A DNA stretch of 64,000 bases from Gammaproteobacteria bacterium (lineage in GTDB: Bacteria > Pseudomonadota > Gammaproteobacteria > UBA6186 > Azoamicaceae), in assembly GCA_013288135.1 (NCBI GenBank), contig JABDCL010000003.1, forward strand, positions 62,001 to 126,000, written 5' to 3'. Under the pieces are notes generated by a model, which was given only the letters and a program-made list of their open reading frames with translations, had not been told where the DNA came from and searched no databases. The translations under genes were made by a program, and so were the position numbers. This document shows, piece by piece, positions 43,115-52,382 of this stretch (position 1 is the first letter of the stretch; the number at the start of each line of letters is the position of its first letter).

Positions 43115-43945
43115 ATGCAGATTCAAAAGCCTAAAATACTATCTCGACTGGATGGATCCCATATTGCTTATTATCAAACTCTTGGGGCTCTTCCTGGCGT
43201 AATTTTTCTCAGTGGTTTTATGTCAGATATGATGGGTATTAAGGCCTGCTATATAGAAAAACTTTGTCGTGAATGGGGGCGAGCTTTTATTCGTTTCGAT
43301 TATTTTGGTCATGGCGCTTCTTTTGGTGAATTTGAAGAGGGTTCCATTGGACGATGGAAAAACGATACCTTAGCAGTGTTGGATGAGCTAACAGTAGGGC
43401 CACAAGTTTTAGTGGGTTCTAGTATGGGTGGATGGATCATGATGCTCGCAAGTTTAGCCAGATCTGAGCGAATTGCAGGGTTGGTCGGCATTGCATCAGC
43501 ACCCGATTTTACAGAATACTTAGTGGAAAAATTACCACCCATTTATCGTCAAGAATTAGAAGCCAACGGCGTTTGTTATATACCTTCAGTCTATGGTAAA
43601 AAACCCTATGCATTCACAAAAAAATTAATTGATGATGGTCATGCGCATCATGTATTAGGAAATCCTATTCCGATACACTGTCCCGTTCGCTTAGTACATG
43701 GTTTTAATGATGAGGATGTTTCTTGGCAGCAATCTGTAAGATTATTGGAGTGTTTAGAGTCCAAAGATGCACAGTTAACTTTAATTAAGGGTGGTAATCA
43801 TCGATTATCTACTGAAGAACATTTGAATGTTATTGGCGAGAAATTAAAGGAGCTTTTGGAGAAATCCTTAAAATCCCCCCTAACCCCCCCTTTTCAAAGT
43901 GGGGAACATGAACATTCCAAAAATAGTCAACGAGGGGACTATTAA
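43115..43945 (+). CDS. Alpha/beta hydrolase (ABHD10-like)
   Basis: The 276-residue protein has an alpha/beta-hydrolase fold with the nucleophile elbow GSSMGGWI (Ser about 102), the acid in HGFNDEDV and the His in KGGNHRLS. The layout is closest to ABHD10-type esterases. The last roughly 27 residues, from SPLTPPFQSGEHE on, are encoded by a C-rich repeat element and are probably not part of the fold. It lies 3 bases before the next gene, so the two are likely co-transcribed. Confidence 0.85.
   Translation: MQIQKPKILSRLDGSHIAYYQTLGALPGVIFLSGFMSDMMGIKACYIEKLCREWGRAFIRFDYFGHGASFGEFEEGSIGRWKNDTLAVLDELTVGPQVLVGSSMGGWIMMLASLARSERIAGLVGIASAPDFTEYLVEKLPPIYRQELEANGVCYIPSVYGKKPYAFTKKLIDDGHAHHVLGNPIPIHCPVRLVHGFNDEDVSWQQSVRLLECLESKDAQLTLIKGGNHRLSTEEHLNVIGEKLKELLEKSLKSPLTPPFQSGEHEHSKNSQRGDY
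43871..43907 (+). repeat. C-rich repeat element, copy inside hydrolase 3' end
   Basis: AAATCCCCCCTAACCCCCCC followed by TTTTCAAAGTGGGGAAC is one copy of a family also found at 52370, 52413, 52484 (inverted) and 61923 (inverted). Here it lies in frame within a gene and adds residues to its C-terminus. Confidence 0.75.
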
Positions 43946-43948
43946 CAG

Positions 43949-44452
43949 ATGACTGCGCACATTTGGCATTTTGATTTAAACACGTATGATAACGTGCTCA
44001 ACAATAAAGAACATAAGCTTAGTTCTAATACAAGCATTTTAGTTGGGGGTTGTTTTGATGTGATTCATTATGGTCATCTTACATTTTTAAAAAGGGCCAA
44101 ACAAAATGCAGATCATTTAATTGTTGCTTTAGAGTCTGATGAAAAAATTTCAAATGCTAAAAAAAGGGCACCCATTCATACTGTAGAACAACGGGCAGAA
44201 ATCCTTGCAAATTTACGCATGGTGAACGAGGTTGTTGTATTACCTTTTATGAATCGATATGAAGAATATTTAAAATTAGTAACAATATTAAAACCTACCT
44301 ATTTAGGTGTAACAGAAGGTGATCGCGAACTGCATAATAAGCAAAAACAAGCAGATGCCATTCATGCGCAATTAATCGTTGTAACAGCAAATTTAGAATC
44401 ATTATCGAGCTCTAATATAATTTCTGTTGTTTCTGAATTTTGCATTGAATAG
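43949..44452 (+). CDS. Cytidylyltransferase-like nucleotidyltransferase
   Basis: The 167-residue protein has the nucleotidylyltransferase fold marks VGGCFDVIHYGHL (HxGH-type loop: HYGH) and a later SSSNIISV stretch in the place of the ISSTxxR-type motif. Such enzymes transfer CMP or AMP to a small phosphorylated compound (glycerol-3-phosphate cytidylyltransferase, RfaE C-domain and relatives). The exact substrate cannot be told. It follows the hydrolase by 3 bases. Confidence 0.82.
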   Translation: MTAHIWHFDLNTYDNVLNNKEHKLSSNTSILVGGCFDVIHYGHLTFLKRAKQNADHLIVALESDEKISNAKKRAPIHTVEQRAEILANLRMVNEVVVLPFMNRYEEYLKLVTILKPTYLGVTEGDRELHNKQKQADAIHAQLIVVTANLESLSSSNIISVVSEFCIE

Positions 44453-44582
44453 AAACCACTAAAAACGAGAAGTTAAATTTTGTTAATTGACCCAGAGGGG
44501 AGGCTTTTGATACACTGGCTAAGTTATAGAATAACAAGCCCTAAAAAACGGGTAAAAAATTATATAAATAGGAGTTAAATAA

Positions 44583-46244
44583 ATGGCTTCCAATCAATTA
44601 GATTATAATGATTTTCCTTCTTCGACAAGAAATAGGACTCTGATTGCAGCAATTCATGGTGGTAATTTGGGAATAATTCAAGAACTTTTAAAAATAAAAG
44701 AAATAGCCGATACCGCTCCGAGAGTGATGAACGTGACGCAAACATCAACCAGTTCTCATCATACCTTATTTAACCTTTCTTCTTCTACACCTTTAGCTGA
44801 AGCTATTCGATGTGGACGCAAGGATATTGTAGAACAATTAATCCTTGATACTCCATTGGAAACAAGCACTCCTGAAGAGATAGATCATGCTTTAAGGGCT
44901 GTTATTCAAGGAAGATCGAGACAGGAAAGTACTCCACAGGCTAAACCAGTTGATGTAAAGCTCAGACTAGAAATGTTAGAAATATTATTACTAAAAGTTT
45001 CAGCAATTAAAAAAAGAGTGGACACACTTTCTGTGCGGTTTTTCTCTGAATACTTTACTTCTTTCGCGGAGCCAGATCACGAACAAGAGATAATAATAGA
45101 GCGATTATTGCAAAATCCAACAGTACAAGCATCGATAGCAAAAGAGATACAAGAGCTAGAAGAAAAAAAGCAAACAGAGGAAGACCGGATAAGACGAGGA
45201 GAAGCTACAAATCAAGAGCAACTAGAGCACATTATCGGGGTATTTGTTACAAAAACATATGATCCACGCATGGGAATATTAGCCCTTGATATGATCCCAG
45301 CAATAAACGTTTTGGTCAGAAAAAATATAAATGTGAGTCTCGCACAATATCTCACACAATATGCTCATACTTTACATCACGCTCCTATAAGCAAATTTAA
45401 TATCTATCATTTGTTGCTAATGGCACAATTACTTAATAATATACCTGAAATACACTTGCTTGAAAAAATTGACACAATAGGCACCGAGCTTTTTACAAAA
45501 TGGGAAGGCTCTCGTGTAGAACACCGTCTTTTGAGAGAAATTATAAAAGCATTTGATAGGCATCCTGAAGACGTAAAATATTTAGTATATCGTCTGTTGC
45601 AAATTTATAAGAAACAAAACATTCCATTTCCAGAGGATATCCAAATATGCCATCAAAATCTCCAAACTTTTTTTGATGGTTATGACAGACTTTATCAACA
45701 AACACGTGAATCTTTACAATTCCATCATACTCTGCACGCTATAATTGATTCCCTTGGGGATAGTCTTCAACCTCTTATGGTGGCGCAAAGAACCTCTGAC
45801 CCCAAAAATCCTATTATGCTATTCAGTAGGCTCACATTTGGGGATGGCTCTACTGCTGCCTCTACGTCTTCTGCTTCCTCGTCTGCTGTCAGCTCTACCC
45901 CTCCACCTCCAGCACCTTCAGTGGTAGTATTTGACGGCGTATTCCATGATGATACCCAAACGTTACAACTGACCGAAGAAAATTTTATAAACTTTCTTCA
46001 CAATCAAGGAATTATATTCTTAGCCTCTTCTCCTGCGACAAGACGAGAAACATTATTAAAAAATTTAAAAAATTTCCAAGAACAGCTACAAAAATCTCCA
46101 GTACCACTTGCAGTAACCATTGAACATCAGCATGCCACCAGTATGTCGCCTGATGGTTTTTATAATATTCAGTTTACAGATGTTGAACAATATCAAAATT
46201 TTAAGGATAAATATTTTAAAAGAGACTCTCCTCGTCCAATGTAA
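44583..46244 (+). CDS. Ankyrin-like protein with helical middle and Ser/Pro linker, 553 aa
   Basis: The first roughly 110 residues hold two degenerate ankyrin-type units (TLIAAIHGGNLGIIQELL and PLAEAIRCGRKDIVEQLI). A charged helical region with coiled-coil character (about 185-215), a long helical middle, a Ser/Ala/Pro-rich linker (about 418-445) and a separate C-terminal domain of about 100 residues follow. AGGAG precedes the ATG. No signal peptide. I know no family for the middle or the C-terminal domain. The build resembles effectors of Legionella-type bacteria. Confidence 0.7.
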   Translation: MASNQLDYNDFPSSTRNRTLIAAIHGGNLGIIQELLKIKEIADTAPRVMNVTQTSTSSHHTLFNLSSSTPLAEAIRCGRKDIVEQLILDTPLETSTPEEIDHALRAVIQGRSRQESTPQAKPVDVKLRLEMLEILLLKVSAIKKRVDTLSVRFFSEYFTSFAEPDHEQEIIIERLLQNPTVQASIAKEIQELEEKKQTEEDRIRRGEATNQEQLEHIIGVFVTKTYDPRMGILALDMIPAINVLVRKNINVSLAQYLTQYAHTLHHAPISKFNIYHLLLMAQLLNNIPEIHLLEKIDTIGTELFTKWEGSRVEHRLLREIIKAFDRHPEDVKYLVYRLLQIYKKQNIPFPEDIQICHQNLQTFFDGYDRLYQQTRESLQFHHTLHAIIDSLGDSLQPLMVAQRTSDPKNPIMLFSRLTFGDGSTAASTSSASSSAVSSTPPPPAPSVVVFDGVFHDDTQTLQLTEENFINFLHNQGIIFLASSPATRRETLLKNLKNFQEQLQKSPVPLAVTIEHQHATSMSPDGFYNIQFTDVEQYQNFKDKYFKRDSPRPM

Positions 46245-46261
46245 AAAGAGGGTATAGAAAT

Positions 46262-46612
46262 TTAAACATTGTTATTTCCAATTTCTAAAAATATAGACAA
46301 CCAATATTCAACTTGTCTCAATACTTGATTTTCAACGATTCCTAAATGATCAATCATTCTAATTTTTGATACACTATGAACTTGTTCACACATAATATAG
46401 CTAATATTTTTTAATCTCGAAGTTTTAGTTGCAATATGTGAAGGAATACCACGATTTGTGGATGTAAGAGGTAAAATAATTAATAGCTCTGCGGGGCTTG
46501 AGTTGAATTGATCTGAAGAGATAATCAAACAAGGTCGAACCTTAGCTTGTTCTCGCCCCATAGTAGGATCGGGATTAAATCTCCACAGTTCTCCCCGTTT
46601 AAATTTCTTCAT
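46262..46612 (-). CDS. Type II toxin, PemK/MazF family
   Basis: The 116-residue protein shows the MazF/PemK fold: KRGELWRFNPDPTMGREQAK at the start, VRPCLIIS, LLIILPLTSTNRG and YIMCEQVHSVSKIRM. These ribonucleases cut mRNA or rRNA. I place the start at the ATG at 46610-46612, with GAGG 10 bases upstream. It overlaps the antitoxin gene by 14 bases. Confidence 0.9.
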   Translation of the reverse strand: MKKFKRGELWRFNPDPTMGREQAKVRPCLIISSDQFNSSPAELLIILPLTSTNRGIPSHIATKTSRLKNISYIMCEQVHSVSKIRMIDHLGIVENQVLRQVEYWLSIFLEIGNNNV

Positions 46613-46847
46613 TGGGTAATTCATCCTCTAACGTACCCTCTAATTCTTCGCGTTCCTTCAGCTCATCCATCCAAGCATCTGGATTTTTTTTAAGTTTTGC
46701 ATAGGCCTCATTAAAGCTTCTAAAGGCTATATTTTTATCCAGTTCATTAAGAGCTTTTTCAATAATTGCACTTTTCGTACCACCCGAAAATTTTTGAATT
46801 CTATTCAAAATAATCGTTGATTTCATTGAAATTTTTGCTGTGGCCAT
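46599..46847 (-). CDS. Antitoxin partner of the MazF-type toxin
   Basis: The 82-residue protein starts at the ATG at 46845-46847, with GGAGGTTAT upstream. An N-terminal ribbon-helix-helix-like segment (KISMKSTIILNRIQKFSGGTK, split here by position at residues 5-25) precedes an acidic helical end that probably wraps the toxin. It comes first in the pair, as expected. Confidence 0.85.
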   Translation of the reverse strand: MATAKISMKSTIILNRIQKFSGGTKSAIIEKALNELDKNIAFRSFNEAYAKLKKNPDAWMDELKEREELEGTLEDELPNEEI

Positions 46848-46868
46848 ATAACCTCCAGTTATAAATAA

Positions 46869-46900
46869 ATTATACATTTAAGTGTACTAATAAGTATACC
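46869..46900 (-). promoter_or_regulatory. Promoter/operator of the MazF-type pair
   Basis: On the minus strand a perfect TATAAT lies at 46869-46874, 21 bases before the antitoxin ATG. Upstream of it, two similar half sites (AGTGTACT and AGTATACC on the plus strand at 46881-46900) are spaced 4 bases apart and could bind the antitoxin. Confidence 0.45.
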
Positions 46901-46936
46901 AAATATCTAATCTTTTTGTAACACTAAATCTTGGCT

Positions 46937-48094
46937 TTATGGATTAAATGCTTGTTCTAAATCTTCAAGTAAATCATCAATGTTTTCAATCCCAACGGAA
47001 ATCCTGATTAGATTATCCTTGAGGCCAATTTTATCCCTATCTGATTTCGGAATAGCTGCATGAGTCATCATGGATGGAATTTCTATTAAGGATTCAACGC
47101 CTCCTAAACTTTCTGCAATTAAAAAATATTTTAAATTCTCAACAAATTTTTTTGTGCCTATAATATCTGAATCTAATTCAAAAGAAATCATACCCCCAAA
47201 ACCAGACATTTGTTTTTTTGCCAGTTTAAATTCAGGGTGAGACTCTAAACCAGGATAATTTATTTTCAAAACCTTTTTTTGTTTCTGTAAATAATGGCTT
47301 ATTTTGCTTGCGTTTTCCTCATGTTTTTTCATTCTAAGGGCAAGTGTTTTGATACCTCGTGAAACCAAATAGGAATCAAAGGGTGAAAGGATGGCGCCGG
47401 CAGCATTTTGAGCAAATTTTATTTTTTCATAATTTTCTTTATCATTCAACATTACACAGCCCCCAACAGAATCACTATGTCCGTTGAGATATTTGGTTGT
47501 GCTGTGCAAAACAATATCAGCTCCTAAATTTAAGGGGTTTTGAAAATAAGGGCTCATAAAAGTATTGTCAACGATAACATGTATACTATGCTTTTTGCCT
47601 ATTTCTGATATGGCGGCGATATCACATATTTTTAATAAGGGATTTGTTGGGGATTCTAACCAAATCAGTTTTGTATTTTTTGTTATGCTATTTTCTATTT
47701 CTTTTAAATTTCTGGCATCCACATAGCTTATTTGTATGTTAAAATTTTGATGAAATATTTTGTCAAACAATCGTCTTGTTCCACCATACAGATCATCAAA
47801 GGCAATAATATGATCTCCTGTCTTTAACAAGGATAATAATACTGTGGTTTCTGCTGCCATCCCAGATGAAAAAGCTAAGCCATAATTCGCATTTTCTAGA
47901 CTGGCTAATTTTTGCTCTAAGGCTTTTCGAGTTGGGTTCTGGGTACGCGAGTATTCATATCCTTGAGTGGGAACATCAACCTCTTTTCGTCCAAAAGTAG
48001 AACTGAGATGAATGGGAATAACAGCATCTCCGGCACCCCCTTCTTTAAAATTGGGTTCTTCACCCTCATGAATAGCTCGTGTTTCAAATTTCAT
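46937..48094 (-). CDS. Cystathionine gamma-lyase/synthase (PLP)
   Basis: The 385-residue PLP enzyme belongs to the Cys/Met metabolism family. The PLP lysine is K201 in LHSTTKYLNGHSD, and SSGMAAETT and YSRTQNPTR are present. Placed 29 bases after a cystathionine beta-synthase-type gene, it most likely works as cystathionine gamma-lyase, making cysteine from cystathionine. The synthase activity (MetB) cannot be excluded from sequence alone. CAGGG precedes the ATG. Confidence 0.88.
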   Translation of the reverse strand: MKFETRAIHEGEEPNFKEGGAGDAVIPIHLSSTFGRKEVDVPTQGYEYSRTQNPTRKALEQKLASLENANYGLAFSSGMAAETTVLLSLLKTGDHIIAFDDLYGGTRRLFDKIFHQNFNIQISYVDARNLKEIENSITKNTKLIWLESPTNPLLKICDIAAISEIGKKHSIHVIVDNTFMSPYFQNPLNLGADIVLHSTTKYLNGHSDSVGGCVMLNDKENYEKIKFAQNAAGAILSPFDSYLVSRGIKTLALRMKKHEENASKISHYLQKQKKVLKINYPGLESHPEFKLAKKQMSGFGGMISFELDSDIIGTKKFVENLKYFLIAESLGGVESLIEIPSMMTHAAIPKSDRDKIGLKDNLIRISVGIENIDDLLEDLEQAFNP

Positions 48095-48123
48095 ACTAAA
48101 CCCTGTAGTGTTTTAGATAAGTA

Positions 48124-49098
48124 TTAACTTTCAATATGCCCATTTTTCTTCATCCAATCATCATTAAAAATTTTACTTAAATAACGGTTGCCAGAATCAG
48201 GGAGAATGACAACAATATTTTTATGGGTTTTTAAATTTTCTGCTATTTTGAGCACTGCCCACACAGCAGCACCACTGGACCCTCCTACAAATAAGCCTTC
48301 TTCTTTGACTAATCGTCGTGTCATTAAAAATGAATCTCGATCAGTGACTTGTACGATATCGTCTAGAATATTAAAATCCAAGGCTTTTACTAAGAAATCT
48401 TCTCCTATACCCTCTAATTGATAAATTTTGGATTTAATTAAAGTTTTTGTTTTAAAATAATCATAAAAAATTGATCCGATTGGATCAACCGCAATAATTT
48501 GAATTTTTGGATTTTGCTCCTTTAAAAATCGGGCAGCGCCACTTAAAGTTCCTCCCGTACCAATGCCCGCAACTACAATATCAACTTTTCCCTTGGTTTG
48601 TTCCCAGATTTCAGGGCCGGTTGTTTTATAATGAGCTTCAATGTTTTTAGGGTTATTATATTGATCAGGATAATATGAATTGGGTGTTTCTTTTGCAATC
48701 TTTTTTGCAACACTATAATAACTTTCAGGAGAATCCGCAGGAACATCGGTGGGTGTTACTATCACTCGTGCACCAAAAGCTTGCATCAAATTCATTTTCT
48801 CATCACTCATTTTATCTGGCATGGTGATAATACATTTGTATCCCTTGATGGCACTTATCATCGCCAATGAAGCGCCGGTATTCCCAGAAGAATTTTCAAC
48901 AATGGTGCCTCCAGGTTTTAATGCACCCGTAAGTTCTGCACATTCAATCATATATTTTGCCATTCTGTCTTTAACACTACCGGAAGGATTTAAGAATTCT
49001 AATTTGGCATAAATGTCAGCTTTAGGATTTTTTGGAATTTTACAAAGCTTTACAAGAGGGGTATTACCAATTAATTCAAGAATTTTAGGATTTGTCAC
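48124..49098 (-). CDS. Cystathionine beta-synthase / cysteine synthase family (PLP)
   Basis: The 324-residue fold-type II PLP enzyme has the lysine K43 in NPSGSVKDRMA, the ENSSGNTGASLA loop and the phosphate-binding GIGTGGTLSG. It lacks the regulatory CBS domains and haem region of animal enzymes. It starts at a GTG with AAGGAATTAATT upstream. Together with the next gene it makes a reverse transsulfuration unit (homocysteine + serine to cystathionine to cysteine). O-acetylserine-dependent synthesis is the alternative. Confidence 0.88.
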   Translation of the reverse strand: MTNPKILELIGNTPLVKLCKIPKNPKADIYAKLEFLNPSGSVKDRMAKYMIECAELTGALKPGGTIVENSSGNTGASLAMISAIKGYKCIITMPDKMSDEKMNLMQAFGARVIVTPTDVPADSPESYYSVAKKIAKETPNSYYPDQYNNPKNIEAHYKTTGPEIWEQTKGKVDIVVAGIGTGGTLSGAARFLKEQNPKIQIIAVDPIGSIFYDYFKTKTLIKSKIYQLEGIGEDFLVKALDFNILDDIVQVTDRDSFLMTRRLVKEEGLFVGGSSGAAVWAVLKIAENLKTHKNIVVILPDSGNRYLSKIFNDDWMKKNGHIES

Positions 49099-49153
49099 AA
49101 TTAATTCCTTTTGGCAAGAATTTGATACCTATTTATTCAGTTTAGACCAAATT

Positions 49154-49179
49154 GTAGGGGCGGGACCCTGTCCCCACCC
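49154..49179. repeat. 26-bp G/C-rich repeat, copy 2
   Basis: GTAGGGGCGGGACCCTGTCC followed by CCACCC is related to the copy at 31288-31313. It lies in the gap before the CBS-type gene, upstream of its start. Confidence 0.5.
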
Positions 49180-49211
49180 AAAAAACCAAAATGTTTGTCT
49201 GATACGCTATT

Positions 49212-50369
49212 CTAGAATTTAATTAGAAACCCTGTAAGACCCGCGATTATAATTAAAAATATATCTGGAATTTTTTGGGTTGTTGTAATTATAAGTAATG
49301 TGACTAAAAAAATAGCCAGTGTTGGTAAATCAACGATACTTCCTTTACTTAATAGCAATGCAGCTCCAGCAATAGCACCTGCTGCTGCAGAAGTCGCTCC
49401 CTTTATGAAATTTTTAACAGCGGGTTTACTTGCATACCGATGATAAAAAGGTGCTAATAACACAACAAAAAGATAAGAGGGGAGAAATATACCCATTGCT
49501 GCTAAGAGAGCACCTACAAATCCTCCAACAAGATAGCCGATAAAGGCAACAGTAATGGTTGCTGGCCCTGGGGTAGCAATAGCAATTGCTATCGCATCCA
49601 AAAATTGACGTTCTGTAAGCCAATGGTACTCTTCAACAACACCACTGTGTAAGAAGGGTATAATGGCCAATCCACTTCCAAAAATAAATGTTCCTGCCCA
49701 AGCAAAATAAAGGGCAATCTTGATAAAAAGAGCAAGTTTTGGGATCCCACTGATACCAGACAAAAACAGATAAGGCCAAGGAATAAGAACATGGGTATGA
49801 AAATTATTTAACTTCGAAGGTGAATTAATCATACACATGAGAAGCCCGCTGGCTATAAATAAGTAAATAGTGAATGAAGTATTCCAAAGGGTCATACCAC
49901 CATTAATCACAAAAATAAGCCAAAGAATTTTTTCTTTTGCGATGGTGATCTTTGCAATTTTAAAAGCACTTTTTAAAATGATGGCAATAATTGCAGCACC
50001 TACACCATAAAAAACACCTCTAACGCTTTCGATATCTCCAAAATGAATGTATAAAATTGAAATAGGTATAATGATTAAAAAAGAAGGTAGAACAAAAGCA
50101 ATGCCGATCATAGTTGCCCCAAGAGTGCCAAACCGTATCCATCCAAGATACATTGCCAATTTTGTAGCTAATGGACCCGGAGAAAGCTCTGAAAATGCAA
50201 TACCCTGTATATAATCTTGAAGTGTTACCCAACGTTTTTTTTCTACTAAGTGTTCTTGCATATAGCCAATAAGAGCTATTGGACCTCCAAATCCGATAGC
50301 ACCTAGCTTTAGAAAATAGAGAACCCAATCTATTTTATTGCTGGGTTCAATTTGTTGAGGTATCTTCAT
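49212..50369 (-). CDS. chrA: Chromate transporter, ChrA family
   Basis: The 385-residue membrane protein has the two-domain ChrA layout. The N-terminal half carries LGAIGFGGPIALIGYMQ and FSELSPGPLATKLAMYLGW. The second half repeats the pattern with IFGSGLAIIPFLHSGVVEE and AIAIATPGPATI. About ten spans are visible. ChrA exports chromate, but in bacteria without chromate exposure the true substrate may differ. The gene stands alone. Confidence 0.9.
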   Translation of the reverse strand: MKIPQQIEPSNKIDWVLYFLKLGAIGFGGPIALIGYMQEHLVEKKRWVTLQDYIQGIAFSELSPGPLATKLAMYLGWIRFGTLGATMIGIAFVLPSFLIIIPISILYIHFGDIESVRGVFYGVGAAIIAIILKSAFKIAKITIAKEKILWLIFVINGGMTLWNTSFTIYLFIASGLLMCMINSPSKLNNFHTHVLIPWPYLFLSGISGIPKLALFIKIALYFAWAGTFIFGSGLAIIPFLHSGVVEEYHWLTERQFLDAIAIAIATPGPATITVAFIGYLVGGFVGALLAAMGIFLPSYLFVVLLAPFYHRYASKPAVKNFIKGATSAAAGAIAGAALLLSKGSIVDLPTLAIFLVTLLIITTTQKIPDIFLIIIAGLTGFLIKF

Positions 50370-50501
50370 ATTACTTTCATATTAACATCAATTAACAAGG
50401 ATTTAGATTATTATGCATAGACTTGACGTTTTTAAATTCATTAACTACGCTAATTATAGCTCTCTATATGCATTTTCACTTGATTTAAAAGGATAGATTC
50501 T

Positions 50502-50927
50502 ATGTTACAAATTTCAGAACTGGCCCAACTGCCCCAACTTCCTTACCTTCCCATTATTGCGGCAACTATTATTAGTTCAATCATTGGCGCAGTTTGGTAT
50601 TCACCTAAATTATTTGGAAATGCTTGGGCTAAGTCACACAATTTTGAACCTTCTCAAATGAAAGCCTCACCCATGAATTATTTGGATGCAATTCTTGTTA
50701 CCTTAATTATTACCATTGTCTTAGCAAGATGTGTTGAATTCATTAATATAAACACTTTAAATGGTGCAGTAGAATTTGGTGTTTTAGTTTGGTTAGGCTT
50801 TATTGTGACTACCCATATTTCTGGGGTTGTTTGGGCTAAAAAACCGTTCAAAGCTTTTTTGATTGATATTGGGAATTTATTTTTTACAGTACTGATTTCA
50901 ACCATATTATTAGTTTTATGGAAATAA
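50502..50927 (+). CDS. DUF1761 membrane protein
   Basis: The 141-residue protein has four hydrophobic spans and the DUF1761 hallmark SSIIGAVWYSPKLFGNAWAK near the start. Function is unknown. It lies 6 bases before the aldehyde dehydrogenase GTG start and is probably in one transcript with it. Confidence 0.85.
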   Translation: MLQISELAQLPQLPYLPIIAATIISSIIGAVWYSPKLFGNAWAKSHNFEPSQMKASPMNYLDAILVTLIITIVLARCVEFININTLNGAVEFGVLVWLGFIVTTHISGVVWAKKPFKAFLIDIGNLFFTVLISTILLVLWK

Positions 50928-50933
50928 AGTCTG

Positions 50934-52382
50934 GTGTTAGGGATTGCTAAATCATATCCTTACTATCTTGCTAATCGGCCAATTTTTGAAAAAAACACTT
51001 TGCCTGTTTTAGATAAATATACCGATCAAACTGTTTCCGAAATATCACAGGCAGACAAAAATACCCTTATAAAAGCTATTCAATATGCAGTAGAAGCTAC
51101 TGTTCCTTTCCGCCAAATGGCGGCCTATGAACGCCAAGAAGTCTTATTTCATTGTGTTAAACGATTTAAAGAACGCAAAGAAGAACTGATAGAAGTGATG
51201 TCTATAGAAGCTGGAAAAACGATACAAGATTCCAAAGGGGAGGTAGATAGGTTTTTATCTACTTTTCAGATTGCAGCCGAAGAAGCTACTCGAATTTATG
51301 GTGAAATTTTACCCTTAGATATTAGAGCGACGGGTGCAGGATATATGGGTATGTGGAAACGCGTTCCCATTGGACCTTGTTTATTTATTACGCCATTTAA
51401 TTTTCCACTGAATTTACCTGCACATAAACTGGCACCGGCCATAGCAGTCGGTTGTCCCTTTATTTTAAAACCAGCACCTCAAACGCCCTTAAGTGCTTTA
51501 ATTATTGGTGAGGTATTAGCTGAAACCAACTTACCACTCGGCGCTTTTTCAATATTACCGTGTTCTGTAGAAGACGCCGAAGTTTTAGTGTCTGACACCA
51601 GAATTAAATTATTAAGCTTTACTGGGTCAGGAAAAGTGGGTTGGCAATTAAAAGAAAAATCAGGTAAAAAACAAGTCATATTGGAACTCGGTGGCAATGC
51701 TGCTTGTATAGTGGATGAAAATGTCAATTTAGATTATGTGGTAGAAAGATTAACTTTTGGTGCATTTTATTATGCGGGTCAAAGTTGTATCAGTGTTCAA
51801 CGGATTTATATTCATCAAGCGATTTATGAATCGCTAAAAACAAAACTGGTTGCTAAAGCGAAAACCTTAAAGTGGGGAAATCCTAAGGAAGAAAATATCT
51901 TTTTAGGGCCAGTGATCGATGAGATAGCTGCAAAACGAATTGAAGATTGGATTGAAAAAGCCATCCAAGCAGGGGCAAAACTTCTGTGTGGTGGAAAACG
52001 ACATGGCTCTATCATTGAAGCTACTTTATTAGAAAATGTCCCTATCGATCAAAAAGTTAATTGTGAAGAAATATTTGGTCCTGTTGCTATTTTAACCCCT
52101 TATCAAGATTTTGATAAAGTTCTTGCCGAGGTGAATAGCAGTCGTTATGGCCTTCAAGCAGGTATTTTTACGCGTGATTTATATAAAGCACATCAAGCTT
52201 GGGATCAGTTAGAGGTTGGAGGTGTTATTGTGAATGATGTACCCTCCTGGCGCAGTGACAATATGCCGTATGGAGGCACCAAGGATAGTGGTATAGGTCG
52301 AGAAGGTGTTAGGTTCGCCATGGAACATTTAACTGAAATTAAAATGATGGTTATGCGCCTAAATAATCAAAATCCCCCCTAA
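50934..52382 (+). CDS. Aldehyde dehydrogenase family protein
   Basis: The 482-residue NAD(P)-dependent enzyme has the family marks: ITPFNFPLNLPAHK, FTGSGKVG, LELGGNAACIV (Glu), FYYAGQSCISVQR (catalytic Cys) and EEIFGPVAIL. Substrate is not clear; the sequence fits the semialdehyde/lactaldehyde dehydrogenase side of the family. It starts at GTG with only a weak ribosome binding site. A GTGTCTGACACC palindrome sits inside the coding region and reads VSDT. The last residues (NPP) and the stop lie in the C-rich repeat. Confidence 0.9.
   Translation: MLGIAKSYPYYLANRPIFEKNTLPVLDKYTDQTVSEISQADKNTLIKAIQYAVEATVPFRQMAAYERQEVLFHCVKRFKERKEELIEVMSIEAGKTIQDSKGEVDRFLSTFQIAAEEATRIYGEILPLDIRATGAGYMGMWKRVPIGPCLFITPFNFPLNLPAHKLAPAIAVGCPFILKPAPQTPLSALIIGEVLAETNLPLGAFSILPCSVEDAEVLVSDTRIKLLSFTGSGKVGWQLKEKSGKKQVILELGGNAACIVDENVNLDYVVERLTFGAFYYAGQSCISVQRIYIHQAIYESLKTKLVAKAKTLKWGNPKEENIFLGPVIDEIAAKRIEDWIEKAIQAGAKLLCGGKRHGSIIEATLLENVPIDQKVNCEEIFGPVAILTPYQDFDKVLAEVNSSRYGLQAGIFTRDLYKAHQAWDQLEVGGVIVNDVPSWRSDNMPYGGTKDSGIGREGVRFAMEHLTEIKMMVMRLNNQNPP
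51588..51599. repeat. Palindrome unit inside the aldehyde dehydrogenase gene
   Basis: GTGTCTGACACC, the core of the palindrome family clustered at 29.9 kb, occurs in frame and encodes VSDT. It lies where other family members have a similar residue pattern, so it may be chance or an old insertion. Confidence 0.45.

Noticed and set aside
45792..45812. CCTCTGACCCCAAAA in the second ankyrin-type gene as another palindrome unit
   Set aside because: Only one half of the palindrome matches, and the bases fit the reading frame without signs of insertion.
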